Shown piece after piece: positions 1 through 10,800 of a DNA stretch of 64,000 bases. The notes below the pieces were generated by a model. It worked only from the letters and a program-made list of their open reading frames with translations. It was not told the origin of the DNA and ran no database searches. The first letter of the stretch is position 1, and each line of letters starts with the position of its first letter. Both the position numbers and the translations under genes were made by a program. The stretch covers positions 388,501 to 452,500 of the forward strand of contig RPFO01000594.1 in the NCBI GenBank assembly GCA_009746045.1, given 5' to 3'. The stretch is from Mesostigma viride (Eukaryota > Streptophyta > Mesostigmatophyceae > Mesostigmatales > Mesostigmataceae).

Positions 1-426
1 GGTGAGGCGGAGCTGGAAATGGCTGGTCAAGATAGCCAGGCGTTGTTGTGCTTCGCTCATCGCATAGAGCCAGGACATGTCTCCATTGTAGTCAATAGCC
101 GCCCCCTTCACGAAGAGCTTCCGCTCCTGTTCGAGGAACTGGAGAACCTCAATGCATTCCTGCGTCGACAATTCTTGCCACCCGGTGAGGGAGAATCCTC
201 GGTCGCCGGGGAGGAACTGGCGCCATTTGCGAGCGTGGCAGGGTTTCTTGGGCTCAGGCGAGGCGCTGGGCGATGGGGCTGCTGGCGGTGGGTTGGCAGG
301 CCCAGACGGCTGGTTGGCGGGTAAGCCTGGCGGCTGAACAATGGCGAGGGCGAGAGGGTTGGGCTGGGCGCTGGGAAGCTGTGCCAGCTCCTTTTCCAGC
401 CCTCGTTTTGCTTTGGTAGTCGTCAT
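1..426 (-). CDS. LINE ORF1 N-terminal part (family A), runs off the window edge
   Basis: On the minus strand an ATG at 424-426 opens a frame of 142 codons without a stop to the left edge. The product starts MTTTKAKRGLEKEL, passes through a Pro/Ala-rich stretch, then a folded-looking part containing STQECIEVLQFLEQERKLF and ending near LAILTSHFQLRL. It resembles the N-terminal part of the decayed ORF1 at 59.1-59.4 kb (LQLTDAECAEIVQYF). A degraded copy of the same start codon region lies at 54824 on the plus strand. Inference: the nucleic-acid-binding first ORF of an L1-like non-LTR retrotransposon. The rest lies outside the window, so intactness cannot be judged. Confidence 0.6.
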   Translation of the reverse strand, partial: MTTTKAKRGLEKELAQLPSAQPNPLALAIVQPPGLPANQPSGPANPPPAAPSPSASPEPKKPCHARKWRQFLPGDRGFSLTGWQELSTQECIEVLQFLEQERKLFVKGAAIDYNGDMSWLYAMSEAQQRLAILTSHFQLRLT

Positions 427-600
427 AGCTGGTCACGTGCGTAACTTTGTCTATACTGCGTGGCAGCCGTAACCGTTTATACTGGCAAGTGCGTCTTAGA
501 AAGGCGCATCGAATGCAAGTGGTCTGACCGAATTTGGGGCTCAGACGCAAAAGATCTGAACTCCGCCGTCAGCCATACCGCCGTCAGCCATTTTCGTGGC
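427..600 (-). other. LINE family A 5' UTR
   Basis: Reading on the minus strand, this segment matches 54640-54823 on the plus strand. Both contain GGCTGACGGCGGAG, CAGATCTTTTG, TTGCATTCGATGCGC and GTTACGCACGTGA just before an ORF1 ATG. A more distant version precedes the ORF1 copies at 11530-11690 and 49516-49665 (shared TGCGTCTTAGAAAG). It is therefore the conserved 5' leader, probably with an internal promoter, of the retroposon. Confidence 0.6.
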
Positions 601-779
601 ATCAAAATTTTTTTGCTGTGGATGATGTATGCAAGCTGTAACATGATATTTATCAATGTAATAAATGCACTGATTGTGAGTCATGCCCCTGTTGTAATCA
701 TCTTGCATTGTCGTATTTCTGATGGTCCCTGATAACACCATTTTTTTGTCCCAGAATGGCTGGAGAATTCGCCTGTGCA

Positions 780-1175
780 TGTTCTTGATTTTCTTGAGAT
801 TCTACTCGTTTTTTTGTCCTGAGATTGTCCTGAGATTTTCTTGAGATTCTACTCGTTTTTTTTGTCCTGAGATTGTCCTGAGATTTTGTCCTGAGATTGT
901 CCTGAGATTGTCCTGAGATTTTGTCCTGAGATTTTCACTACAAAGTCAAAATCGGCTCAAGACCTGAGTTTTTCACCAGAAATCTCAGGACCCGAGGTGT
1001 GCACTTACCAGATTTTGTGAAGACGAAAAAAATCAGGACAAATCAGGACAATCTCAGGAAAAATTAAGAATTATCTCAAGACAATCTCAAGACATTCTCA
1101 AGATATCTCAGGATTTCTCAGGATTTCTCAGGATTCCTAAAAAAAAAACTCAGGACAATCTCAAGAAATCTCAGT
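780..1175. repeat. Fold-back region built from CTGAGATT-type units
   Basis: 780-930 holds many copies of GTCCTGAGATT and TTCTTGAGATT. 1030-1170 holds the same words in reverse complement (AATCTCAGGAC, ATCTCAAGA). The two arms face each other across about 100 bp, giving an imperfect inverted repeat of roughly 390 bp. No ORF is credible. It may be a MITE-like element or a simple repeat inverted on itself. Confidence 0.5.
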
Positions 1176-1371
1176 GCGAATTTTTTCCGACTTCCTAGTG
1201 TGGGGGTGGGGATGGAACGGAGGGAAGGGAAACGGAGGGAATAGTACTTTTCATCGCATGGATTTTGTCCTGCAGGCGTAGGATATGCGAGCCTGCCGCC
1301 TGGCATGCAGCTCGGGGTATTCGATTCGGGGGGGGGGGCTGATTGCGCAACGCCAAGGCGGAGGTAATCTA

Positions 1372-1825
1372 GCAATTAATTAATTAATTAATTAATTAAA
1401 CTCGTGCTCCCGTTGGGGAGTCACGGAGCAGCGAAGTGCTTTTAATCCCTGTGTGTACGTGCACAACAGCTAGGAGAAAGGGCAGAGGGCCCCCAGTCTC
1501 CTTCATGCCTAAGGCATGCCACAGCTGCATTCGAGCACGCTAGCTAAACGGACACGCTAACGATCCGGCAATCTGTGGGTGCAATAAGACCCATGTGAGC
1601 ATGGCATAACAGCTAGGGAGCGTGGGCAAGTAATCTGATCATAGCCAGGACGTAGCATGGCTGTACAAGGACTAAGCTAAGAAGGCTATGGCTGGTTGTA
1701 TACCATGCATTAGCGAATAATGCACATGACTAGGTATGTTGGCACAGCTAGGCAAACATTCTAAGCATGGCTGCCATAGCGGCAGTGACTACCAAGGGAT
1801 ACAAGCTAGGGCTATTAGCTAGTCA
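1372..1825 (-). mobile_element. LINE family A 3' UTR fragment
   Basis: Minus-strand 3' end of the commonest retroposon here. A (TTAA)n tail at 1373-1400 is followed by the terminal hairpin region (CTCCCGTTGGGGAG, 1407-1420). Then comes the UTR body shared with copies at 4484-5060, 10330-10800, 20160-20608, 55034-56748 and 57840-58060 (words such as GATCATAGCCAGGACGTAGC). Only the 3' UTR remains, consistent with 5' truncation on insertion. Confidence 0.7.
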
Positions 1826-2780
1826 GTAATCTAGCAAGCGTTGTGTTTTACGAATCTGACAGTTGACAGATGACGTTCTACACGTTGTAGCCCGTTCTGC
1901 ACGTTGTAGCCCAAAATACCGGCACCACCATGTCTATCACCCGACTGCTAGGTCGAGGCATGATGAGGGTGGAGCAGGGGGGGACTGTTTAGAGGCTGTC
2001 CCCGAAGCCTGTTAGCGCTGCGAGCCGACGAGGAAGGTTGACTACCTACTGGCACCACCAGAGGCAGCACCCTTCTTGCTAGACACCGCACGAGACTCTG
2101 CTCCCAAGGTGTACACCGGGCTGAACACCGTCAAAGAATGCTGCAATTTTAAGGAGCCATCCTGAGCAGACGCATCTTATAATGCGCTTACCTGATGTCT
2201 GTTGCGCGGTGCGCCCTCGCCGCCTGGACGCCAGTTAGTCTCCATGCTTTGCTGCAGACTAAGTCTCAAAGGCATTATTGTGAATACAACGTATGAATAA
2301 GCCTTGTAAACCTACGTTGGTATGTGAATATAAATATACCACGTAGGCTATGCAGATAGGACTGCTAGTCGAGTCACATATGTTTCCCTAGATAGGTATA
2401 CGTTGGTATACTTTGGGTACTGGGGTACGTGACAGATGTCAGTACCCAGTATTCGTAGTGTCCTACCATTGGACGGTACTAGAGTATCCTATAGATAGGG
2501 AACGTACTAGACTGCTACCTGTAATCGTGCGGCCTCGGGCCAACGGTCTGCACCCAACGGTCACTGACGGCGCAGCCAGTGAGAGGAACGTTGATAAAGG
2601 GTAAACCTATTTTCTAATGAGCAAGCAATTCATTGCCAACCATATTCTGTGCTCTCAAGCAAGCAACTTTACCGCGTTCGTGCATTATCATTCCTAACTA
2701 CGCCTGGGCTGTTCCACACCGCGCTCCTCGCCTTCAATTGTGCCGGCGTGTAGTCCTCGTCGAGGCTGAAGGGCCGGGTG
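1826..2780. other. No recognisable gene
   Basis: I see no coding region or known repeat here. An inverted repeat (CCTACGT...GGTAT / ATACCACGTAGG) spans about 2311-2348 and is the only structure noticed. Confidence 0.4.
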
Positions 2781-2909
2781 GTCAGTGAGCAGGCGACGTG
2801 CTCCCAGCAAGAGGCGTTTATCGTGCATGGATGCCATGGTCACGACGACCAATTAAGCCCATAGGGCCAGGCAGCCGAATGGCTCGTTCAATGACAACAC
2901 GGTTCTGGA

Positions 2910-3797
2910 TCACACCCAGAAACGCTGGGCCGCGCAGCTCCTCGGCCGCAAGTGAGTTTGCTGTCTCATTTGCATGCTTTTGCATTCACGCCTGTCTGGA
3001 AGCTCTTGATTACAATACTGTGTTGGCGTTACAATTGCACTGCTGCATTCTGGGTGACCGCAGCGCTCGGTATAGCGGCAGACTTGGCCGCCTGTTGAAC
3101 AATGGCGGTCAAGTTCTTGCCGATGACGTCGGCGAACGTGGTAGTTTTGGCGGGGGCTGCCAGGGCTTTCTTCAGCTCCAGCAGTGATGCCGTCGTAGCT
3201 GCAGACGCCTCCGCCAATTAAGGCCTTGATGTCGCCCTGCACGTACAGACGTAAGAGACTGTGTGAGGCTCTGCATGCAGCACGGTAGCATCGTCCGCGG
3301 GGGCGCGCGCCGGGCGCGCTGGCCTGCATGGCGATGGCCGGCGCCGGCAGCTCGACGAGTTCATGCAGGGCAGCACGAATTAGAAGACAGGCAAGTCGGC
3401 AATCTTCAGGCGCCCACTTAGGCCATTCATCCGAAGCAGCCTGAGCCATAACCCGGCCGCTGCGAGGGTTGCGAATCGGGGCGCCGTGTTGGTCGCGGAG
3501 CTTCATGCAGCACGCTTAGCACAGCGGCGTCGCTGAAGGCGAGCAATTAAGACTGTCAGCGATGTCGTCCAGGCTCAAACGCTGGCCTGGCGTGTAGAAG
3601 GAGGCAGAAATGGCATACGGCAAGGAGGATTCAACCGCCATTGGGGCTGCTTCCGAAGTATTGGGTCGCTTGTTAGCGACGTTCTCGGCGGCGACAATGT
3701 CGTTGGCGATTTTGTTTTCGGCATGTTTGGCATCAAGAGATTCGGCTGCAGGGGCTGAAGACGATGCGGGAGCCTCCATAGCTGCGTTCAATAGCAC
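2910..3797 (-). pseudogene. Decayed ORF1-like coding region of a LINE
   Basis: Two minus-strand stretches, 3516-3797 and 2910-3506, are in the same frame and separated by one in-frame stop. A further segment in another frame at 3029-3217 (ending TFADVIGKNLTAIVQQ) resembles the TWADMLKQH region of the ORF1 at 48103-49515. The protein is Ala-rich with helical stretches. This is most simply a diverged, frameshifted ORF1. The family assignment rests on limited similarity. Confidence 0.4.
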
Positions 3798-3800
3798 CTA

Positions 3801-4180
3801 GACGATGGCATGCAGGGGGCGCAGGCGCACTGATCGATCACGTGCGTGCATGGTGCCGCCATAATAATGTGCAGAAAAATAGCGAGATCTGCTGGGCAGG
3901 CCTATGTCGGTAGCTTGCAAAATCCTGGTGGGCGATGACTGCCGGAAATTAAATCAACGTGTTCGTCATCAAAAGGCGAGTCTGTTGCAATTATAACCCG
4001 ACCAAACTTCATGCCCGGAGTCAAAAGTTATGAGCATTCTCGGCATCCATAGCTCGACACACCGTAACCTTGGACTGCCATATGCATTGTTGGACTGTAG
4101 TCTAGGTCTAATCGCTAGATGAGGTATAGTTGGACAGGTAGAGGAAGAGACGGAGGTACAGGACCTCGTGCAGTTACAAT
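3801..4180. other. No recognisable gene
   Basis: Nothing coding or repetitive was recognised between the ORF1 remnant and the TTAA-tailed fragment that follows. Confidence 0.4.
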
Positions 4181-4483
4181 TAATTAATGGGTTAATTAAT
4201 TAGGAAGATACTCCGTTGGGAGTACATGTAGCACATACATATCCCTGAGAAGGGGCACATTCTGCTGCAGGGCTACTTCCTGCAAGGGTAGGATGTAAAC
4301 TACACCTGCTCTGGGTGCACAGAGTGCACCTGCACCACTACTATGTATTCCAGCAGCGAAGGTGCAGACATAGGGTGGAAGATCATCATGGCTATACAAA
4401 AAAGGCTAGGGCATGGCTTCTCATCAGAAAGTGACTCTCTGCTTCTAAATTAAGGCAGAGCTTTGCTAAATTCTTAATGCATA
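4181..4483 (-). mobile_element. LINE family C 3' UTR fragment
   Basis: Begins with a TTAA-type tail (4181-4201) and the hairpin ACTCCGTTGGGAGT (4210-4223). It continues with sequence shared with 47460-47655, 47674-48100 and 49950-50150, including CCCTGAGAAGGGGC, CTACTTCCTGCAAGGGT and AAGATCATCATGGCTATAC. Minus-strand, 5'-truncated copy of the family whose full-length member lies at 47674-49698. Confidence 0.65.
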
Positions 4484-5060
4484 ATCCTATTAATTAATTA
4501 AACTCGTGCTCCGCGTTGGGGAGTCACGGAGCACCGAGGTGCTTTTAATCCCTGCATGTGCACAACAGGAAGAAAGGGCAGAGACCCCCTTTCTCCTTCA
4601 TGCCAGAGGCATGCCACAGCGGCAATTGGACACGCCATAGACGATCCGGCAAGTGCTGCACGGTTGCAATAAGACCCATGTGAGCGTATCATGGCTCGAG
4701 CTACCATGGTCCGGATTCTCCCGATTTCTGGCCTGCGCTGGTTGTCTCCTTGATATCATCAGTAACAAGTAGGGTGGGCAAGTAAACTGATGATCATAGC
4801 CAGGACGTAGCATGGCTGTACAAGGGCTAAGCTGAGGCTATGGCTGGTTGTGTATCCAGTGTGTTATAGCGGTGCACGTGACTAGGTATGGTGGCACAGC
4901 TCGGCAAACATTCTAGGCATGGCTGCCATGGCAGCAGGGACTACCAATGGATACAATTGGCTAGGGCTGTTCAAGCTATTCTAGCCCGCAGGGGGCGTCC
5001 ACATCTTAATTGTGGTTAATCATCAGGTCCCCGCATCATCCACGGGGAGTCCCATGATAG
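4484..5060 (-). mobile_element. LINE family A copy: 3' UTR plus end of ORF1
   Basis: TTAA tail at 4486-4500, then the terminal hairpin region (from 4503) and the stem-loop GAGCACCGAGGTGC, then the UTR body. The copy ends in sequence matching the last codons of ORF1 (CCACATCTTAATTGTGGTT against CCACATCTTGTGGTTGATC elsewhere). A 61-bp insertion interrupts it at 4693-4753. Confidence 0.65.
4693..4753. repeat. 61-bp insertion with an exact 60-bp inverted copy at 6861-6920
   Basis: Positions 4693-4752 are the exact reverse complement of 6861-6920, and the match stops abruptly at both ends. The other family A copies lack this block. It is bordered by TATCAT on both sides (4687-4692 and 4754-4759), which looks like a 6-bp target duplication. 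Confidence 0.55.
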
Positions 5061-7270
5061 GCATAGCGTGGCTAAATTCTTATTGTCTATTTACCCAGAG
5101 GCCTCGATTGAGGCCATTTGGCTCAATTGAGGCCTTTTTCACCAAGGTCACCTGGGGACGGTAATTTTGGCGGGAAGGACCGGTCCTATGGGTCGTCCGG
5201 CCCCGGCTGCAGTGGCGCGAATCTGGTATATGTGCTGAGCGTCCTGACCCGTTGGGGTCGACAGGGGTCGACGGTTACTGAAAGATATGTGAGGTGGAAA
5301 AGTACCTATTTTGGCCACTTTTGTGCAACCGGACGACGAATTTTCACGAATGCACGACCATTGCAGCCTCGAGTAAAATAGACCGTATGGCCACGTTCGT
5401 GCATCAATTCGACCAGTATTAAGGAGCGTGTTGGGTAGATAAATTATCAAGGAGATAATTTATCCGTGAAGCTAGCCTGATCGCTAAATGGGTCAAAAGT
5501 CGATTTCTAAATTCGTGGGGTCGTTATTTGTGTGCTGAATGCCAGGTTAGTGAAATTCAGATGCCCGGCGTAATTGCCGTTGATTTGTTTAGTTTGCATG
5601 CGCCTGCCAGCAGGCCGGTGCTTCGATATGCTGGGAAGAGACTAGCGGAATGGCGGGGGGGGGGATGTTGGGGCAGCCGTGACCAAAGGGGCACTGGCTA
5701 GCTATTTTCGAGCCTTTTGGCGTGGATCCGTAGGTAGAGGAAGGGGTGTTTTTAGCTAGGAAAAACTGGGATGCGGACAATAAACGCGCGCGCGCCCCCA
5801 GCTATGGGAGCGCCATTATGCGAACAGTGCTGGTGAGGCCGCTGCAGCCGCTTTCATACGTCAATGGACGATGCATGGAGCGTCTGTCCGGCCAGATTTG
5901 CGGGCTGCATCGCTTCCGGACAACTTGAAAACGCCGAGCTTGAACAGCTTTCCTAATGCAGCCACGTTCAGCGCCAGCGCATATGCGTGCCTAGTGATCC
6001 CGGGTGTGAGGGGTGTGAAAGGTAAGTGCGTCCTGGTGGTAGAAAGGTAATGGCATCGATTTGCTTGTGATATCGTCAGTTTTTAGCTGCCTATCGGCGC
6101 CTAGTGCCGATGTGACGTAAGGCATGTTATAGTACTTCGTGCAGTGCTCTGCGGCTGGCCCCCGCCGTGTATAGACGTGTTTGCTTTCCATAAGAAGCAT
6201 GGCAGTTCCTGCCATGCTGGCCATAATTCTCAGGCAACCCTTGCAAAGCCCAAAATCAAGCTAAGAGGTCTAGTAGGCTGTGCAAATGTTGTCCAGTCAT
6301 GCTTGTATATCTTGCCATGTGCTGTTCATCTGCTGCCGCGGCAGCAAACCCCTGTAATAATGTACCGTAACAACCTAGATATTGGGGCTATGTGAGTGAA
6401 GCTACGCGCTTGGAAGGTCACACCTATCATTATAATGCATGATCCTTGTGCGTGTTTGTAATAGAGGCTTTGGATTCGTCATGGTTACGTGCAATACCCA
6501 TGGCAGGCTATTGCTGCCTGCAGTGCTGCGCGACAGCCCCGGTCGTGCAAGTGTGTGTGAGGGGTCCCTTGGGGAGCATGCCATGTCATGCCATGCTTAC
6601 CGTGTCGTGGGGGAACCTCGTAAGGTCCAAAAGACACGTTACATGCAGATGGAACTGAGTACTGGCGCCTTTTGGTCGCTTGTATCTATGGTCATGTTGT
6701 GTTGATGGTGCCGTCGCAGCGACACCCTGTTTTATTAAATCATAATTAAATACGTATTAGGGCTATGTGACTGATGTTAAGTGCTGGGAACCCCAACAAA
6801 ACAATCATAATAATGCATGGCCTTCACTCATATTTGGAATAAAGTTTGTTGGCTCATTGTCAAGGAGACAACCAGCGCAGGCCAGAAATCGGGAGAATCC
6901 GGACCATGGTAGCTCGAGCCTGCCGTTATCTTGTCCGCGTGTGCGAGTCGTTCAGGATGATGAAGATGAATGGTGATGGAAATGTGTATCCTTGTGCATT
7001 GAAATTATGGCTGGCTTACGTGTATAGAGCGACTAGATGACCTAGACAGTGGGGCCGGAAACAGCATGCTTGATCATCAGGGCGTGTGTCTCGAGCCTAA
7101 CTGGCAGGGAGTGTCTAGTGGTGAGCACCATTGCTGCGATCGCTCTCCCACCATTTACGAGGAAATACCCGCAAATGGAAAACCACTGAAAAGGTCTAGC
7201 TCATTGTAATTACATGCAACACCCAATTTATAAAAGGCCTCAATTGAGGCCTTTTTCTAGGTAGTAGATA
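5061..7270. other. No recognisable gene; internal and boundary repeats only
   Basis: No supportable coding region in 2.2 kb. A 19-bp direct repeat, CTCAATTGAGGCCTTTTTC, lies near each end (5122-5140 and 7239-7257) and contains the palindrome GGCCTCAATTGAGGCC in the right copy. Segments around 6340-6480 and 6707-6850 resemble each other (shared GGGCTATGTGA and TAATGCATG). It could be one old element delimited by the 19-bp repeats, but I cannot show that. Confidence 0.35.
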
Positions 7271-7277
7271 GACATTA

Positions 7278-7731
7278 CACCCTCCGCATTGGTAGTTTTA
7301 CTAAATAATTATGAGGCTGGGCGCCGGCCAGCTGCAAACGATAAATAAAACAAAAGAATTTTAATTAACTAATTCCCGAGTGTACTGACCTGTAGTTTTT
7401 GAAGCTACCAAACAAATAAAGAAAGTGTAAATAAATAATTTGACTGCCAATAGCGCTTCTTTTGCGGTAAAAAACAAAGAAATATTAAATCTCTGGCTGA
7501 AAAATGTGCTTTTAGTAGCCGTAAGAGCAGTGCATCCGGCTGGGTTATACAAAACAAACAAAGAATTATTAAATTTCGCAGCCGGTTTAACGGTTGTTCG
7601 GTAACCAAACAAACAAACTAATAATTAATTAATTGGGCGGACACAGTAACACTTTCAACCAATAAAACGCTAATGTCTAATTCCGAAGGGCCTTTTGGCT
7701 GAACTGAATTAAAACTACCAATGCGGGGGGT
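7278..7731. mobile_element. MITE-like element with about 21-bp inverted termini
   Basis: The left terminus 7279-7300 and right terminus 7710-7731 are inverted copies around CCGCATTGGTAGTTTTA, with one mismatch. TTA flanks the element on both sides (7275-7277 and 7732-7734), which would fit a PIF/Harbinger-type duplication. The left edge is uncertain by one base. The A/T-rich 450-bp interior has no transposase-like ORF. Confidence 0.5.
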
Positions 7732-7759
7732 TTAAGGCGTCATCCATGGGGGGGGCATT

Positions 7760-8885
7760 ATGGGCGCACATATGCGCTTGGGCCACGTGCATGCTAGGCT
7801 AAGCCTGACTATGTAATCTACACTACTGCTTTATTCCCTAGTTATAGACTGGTTTGCTGGGCCGGGTACGTGGCAGGGGGTGCCTGCCAGGGCTTGTGGT
7901 CGACGTGGATGACGTCCCCCCTCCAGTATACCGGTTTCCCCCTAGTTGCGCTCTGCCGGAGCTGGAGGTAGGTCGGCCATAGCTCCTGTCGCCGCTGTTG
8001 CTGGGCCAGGCCGGGTCAAGTCGTCGTTCAGCGTGTAGGAAGTCCCCGAGAGCTTCTTCCGGCATTTAATTAAGAAACGACAGCTTATCCGCCATGTACT
8101 GTATAGGTGAGGAGCAGGGGAGCCGGGCCAGCCTTATATACCCCGCGCGCGGAGAAGGCGGACAGCCGACATCCGCAGCTCACCAGTGAGTAGCATGCGG
8201 GCAAGAATGTCGCGCTTTAACGCCATGAGAAGAGTCGCCGAGGTCTCACCTGCCGGCTGGTCGAAGTACACTTGACGATGACATTGTGGCTGCGCTGGGT
8301 GATTTCGGCCTCCTCGCGGAGGTCGAGGGCTTGTTGCTTGAGCTGACAGCTCAAGTGCCGCGATGGTGGAGGTGGTGGTGGTGCATGGTGTGGTGCTTAA
8401 TAAGCAGGTCCGGTCCGCCCAGGCCGGTCTGCCGGTCTGGGGGGAAGGACTGAGCATCGCTGGCCCGGGGCCAGCAGATGCTGGCTGGGCGGCGATGTCC
8501 TTCACCGCCGGGGCGGTGTCAGAGGCCTGCATGCGGTGTTTTGCAGGCACTCAATGGAGATGGCGTTGTCGTGGAGGCGTTCAGTGTCGATGTCAAGGAG
8601 CTGGGCTTTGATGTCGGTACACGTGGTGGAGGTGGAGGCGGCAGCTATAGTGGAGGTGGAGGCAAGAAGGGTGGAGGTGGAGGTGACGGTGGTGGAAAGG
8701 TGAGGGAGCTCAGCAGCCAGCGTGCTGCCCTGCATTGCAGCCACATCTGCAGCAATCAAGGGGATCGAGTCACGTGCTGCTGGAGGGCCGGGCTTCCGTA
8801 AGGTTGGAGCGGAGTGTGGGTGCGGAGATGGATCGAGGGAGCTCAGATACAAGCAGCTGTGTACAATGCAGTGCAGGATAATCAA
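7760..8885 (-). pseudogene. LINE family C ORF1 and 3' UTR, decayed
   Basis: The minus strand carries, in broken frames, the counterpart of the ORF1 at 48103-49515. It has VKDIAAQPASAGPG at about 8440-8500 (compare MKDIAAKPAPAGLAG) and, at 7880-8060, the C-terminal RNA-binding segment around LNDDLT and the WPTYLQLRQT-like stretch. The 3' UTR start (TCTACACTACTGCTTTATTCCC) matches 48075-48105. Multiple frameshifts and stops. It was probably an ORF1 protein binding the element's own RNA. Confidence 0.6.
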
Positions 8886-9590
8886 TTAATGCCGAATCGA
8901 CATTCTAACCTAACTTGACATGAGCAAATGTGCCCTAGGCCCCTAGCATAGTTGACAGTCTCTTTATAGTTGTCACTTGCAGTCTTGCACCGAAAGCTTT
9001 ATTAATGCCATGAAAAGCACTAATATTTCAGCTGGCCCTAGCTCCCAGCCTACTAGCTCCCCAATGTCCCCATCTAGTTGCACTCCACTTTCTTGACCCC
9101 TTACCCGGCCTCCCCCTAGCTGCTGCCCAGCCACCCCCCGCCTCCGCACCAAGCCCTAATCCCGCCCTCCCCCCACTGGCACTATACGTACCCAACCGCC
9201 TCCGGCCCCCTCCGTGCCAAAGGTTCCCTTCCTGCCCTCCCCCAGCTGCCCAGCCGCCAACCCCCGGGCTTCCGCGTGTCAAACCCTTCCAGCCCATCTC
9301 AGCACCCTACCCCTTCATCAGACGCGCTTGTTGGTGTCATCCGCTCAACCCCTAGATTACTCAGATATGGTCGGATATGCAGGATAAGCAGCGTTGCATG
9401 GACGGATCGACATTAATTGTAAAAGACTACGACCCCGGCCAACTGTAGGTCCTAGGAAATATAAAAAAGATGGTATAGTAGGCATATAGTTTGCGTGCAA
9501 GATTTAAGCTCGAGGCCCTACTTGCGGCGCCCATATTTTAGACTAGCTGTGGACATGCATGATGTACATATTGACGTCTTGGGGACGCGC
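8886..9590. other. No recognisable gene
   Basis: A C-rich tract (9060-9310) gives long but low-complexity frames on the minus strand. I see no gene or repeat family here. Confidence 0.4.
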
Positions 9591-9712
9591 CCACCGTGGG
9601 GGTATAGTATATCTTTATTGGGCGGGAATTCATGAGTGCTCATGCACTGCTCCGCGGACGTCCCCCGGCCAACGGGCCGGGGACACGAGACTCAGTTAAT
9701 TAATTAATAGTT
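9590..9712 (+). mobile_element. 3' end of another retroposon family (D)
   Basis: Reads GCTCCGCGGAC, then a strong hairpin at 9660-9684 (GTCCCC.GGCC - AACG - GGCCGGGGAC), then CACGAGACT and a TTAATTAATTAA tail. The order and the words GCTCCG, CCAACGGG, CACGAG and TTAA match the family A terminus, but the stem is a different, longer G/C stem. Confidence 0.55.
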
Positions 9713-9834
9713 GTCTGGCATTGTCAATTAGCATAGTAGCCAGCCATCATGCCTCGCTGATAACAATCTGCGCCTCTTGCTTCTGCTGCAGGTTGACGGT
9801 CATCGCGATGATGATGATCTGATTCAGTTCAGTT

Positions 9835-10800
9835 ATGATAGTCAGCCGCGACCAGACGCCCACCTACATCCGCCACAAGACCAGCCCCGGCCCGGAGAAG
9901 CCCCAAGTGTCGGTATGTACTGGCGGGGCGCGCGCTTCCCCTAGAAGCCAGGTGGGACGTACGTCAACCTCCATTGCCGACGAGCTCAAGGACCAGCTCC
10001 TTACCCTCATGGGCCTGGTAGGTGAGGTAGAACTGCGTGGGTGCCACCACCTTCCCCACTGATGCACTCACGGGTCAAGGCGGCTCCCCCACTGCAGTCC
10101 TGCTCACCTTCCACTCCCCTGAGGACAAGCAGCGGTTCCTTTCTCGTCGCAAGCGGTTGCACGACCACACGCACCTGGACGCTGGACAACGACCTGAGCC
10201 CCGCTCGATCAGCAGCAGCAACGACGCGACCTGTGGCCGGAATACCTCCGCCACAAGCAGGACCCAAAGAAGCCCAAGGTGTAATGGGAGGGGCGAGGAC
10301 CTGATGATCAACCACAAGATGTGGACGACGGCCGGGCCCTGCGAGCTAGAATAGCCTAGCTTGCATTCATTGGTCATAGTCATGCACTGCCGCCATGGCA
10401 TGCAGCCATGCCTAGAATGTTTGCCTAGCTGTGCCACCATATACCTATAGTCACACGCGCGTGGCACCGCTAACACACGGTACCTACACAACCATGCACT
10501 GAGCCATAGCCCTAGCTTAGCCCTTGATCAGCTGATGATGCTGCGCCCGGCCTGGAGCTATGATCAGATTACTTCAATGCCCATGCTCGTTGCTCACTAT
10601 GATATGCTCACATGGGTATTATTGCACCCACAGAACTTGCACCGGATTGTCTATCGTGTCCGATTGCAGCTGTGGAATGCCTCTGGCATGAAGGAGAAAT
10701 TAAGGGTTGTCTCTGCCCTTTCTTCCTGTTGTGCACATACAAGGATTAAAAGCACTTCGGTGCATGCTCCGTGACTCCCCAACGGGTGCACGAGTTTTTA
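9835..10800 (+). mobile_element. LINE family A copy: ORF1 C-terminal part and complete 3' UTR
   Basis: In shifting frames 9960-10330 encodes the ORF1 C-terminal region: ADELKDQLLTLMGLVGEVELR, then the SPEDKQRFLSRRKRLHDHT segment, then DLMINHKMW near the stop. This is the RNA-binding end of ORF1, parallel to KISFLRRRKRLEKT in the copy at 48.3 kb. From 10340 follows the 3' UTR, the hairpin AGCACTTCGGTGC (10751-10763), the terminal hairpin region GTGACTCCCCAACGGG (10771-10786) and an A/T tail. Frameshifts make it non-coding. Confidence 0.65.

Noticed and set aside
5122-7257. A single transposon bounded by the 19-bp CTCAATTGAGGCC repeats
   Set aside because: The repeats are direct and palindromic, no target duplication was found and there is no ORF. 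Left as a note.
7225-7260. Rho-independent terminator (GGCCTCAATTGAGGCC plus T-run)
   Set aside because: The window is clearly eukaryotic nuclear DNA.
9028-9297. Gly/Trp/Arg-rich minus-strand ORF
   Set aside because: C-rich low-complexity DNA with no domain or homologous copy.
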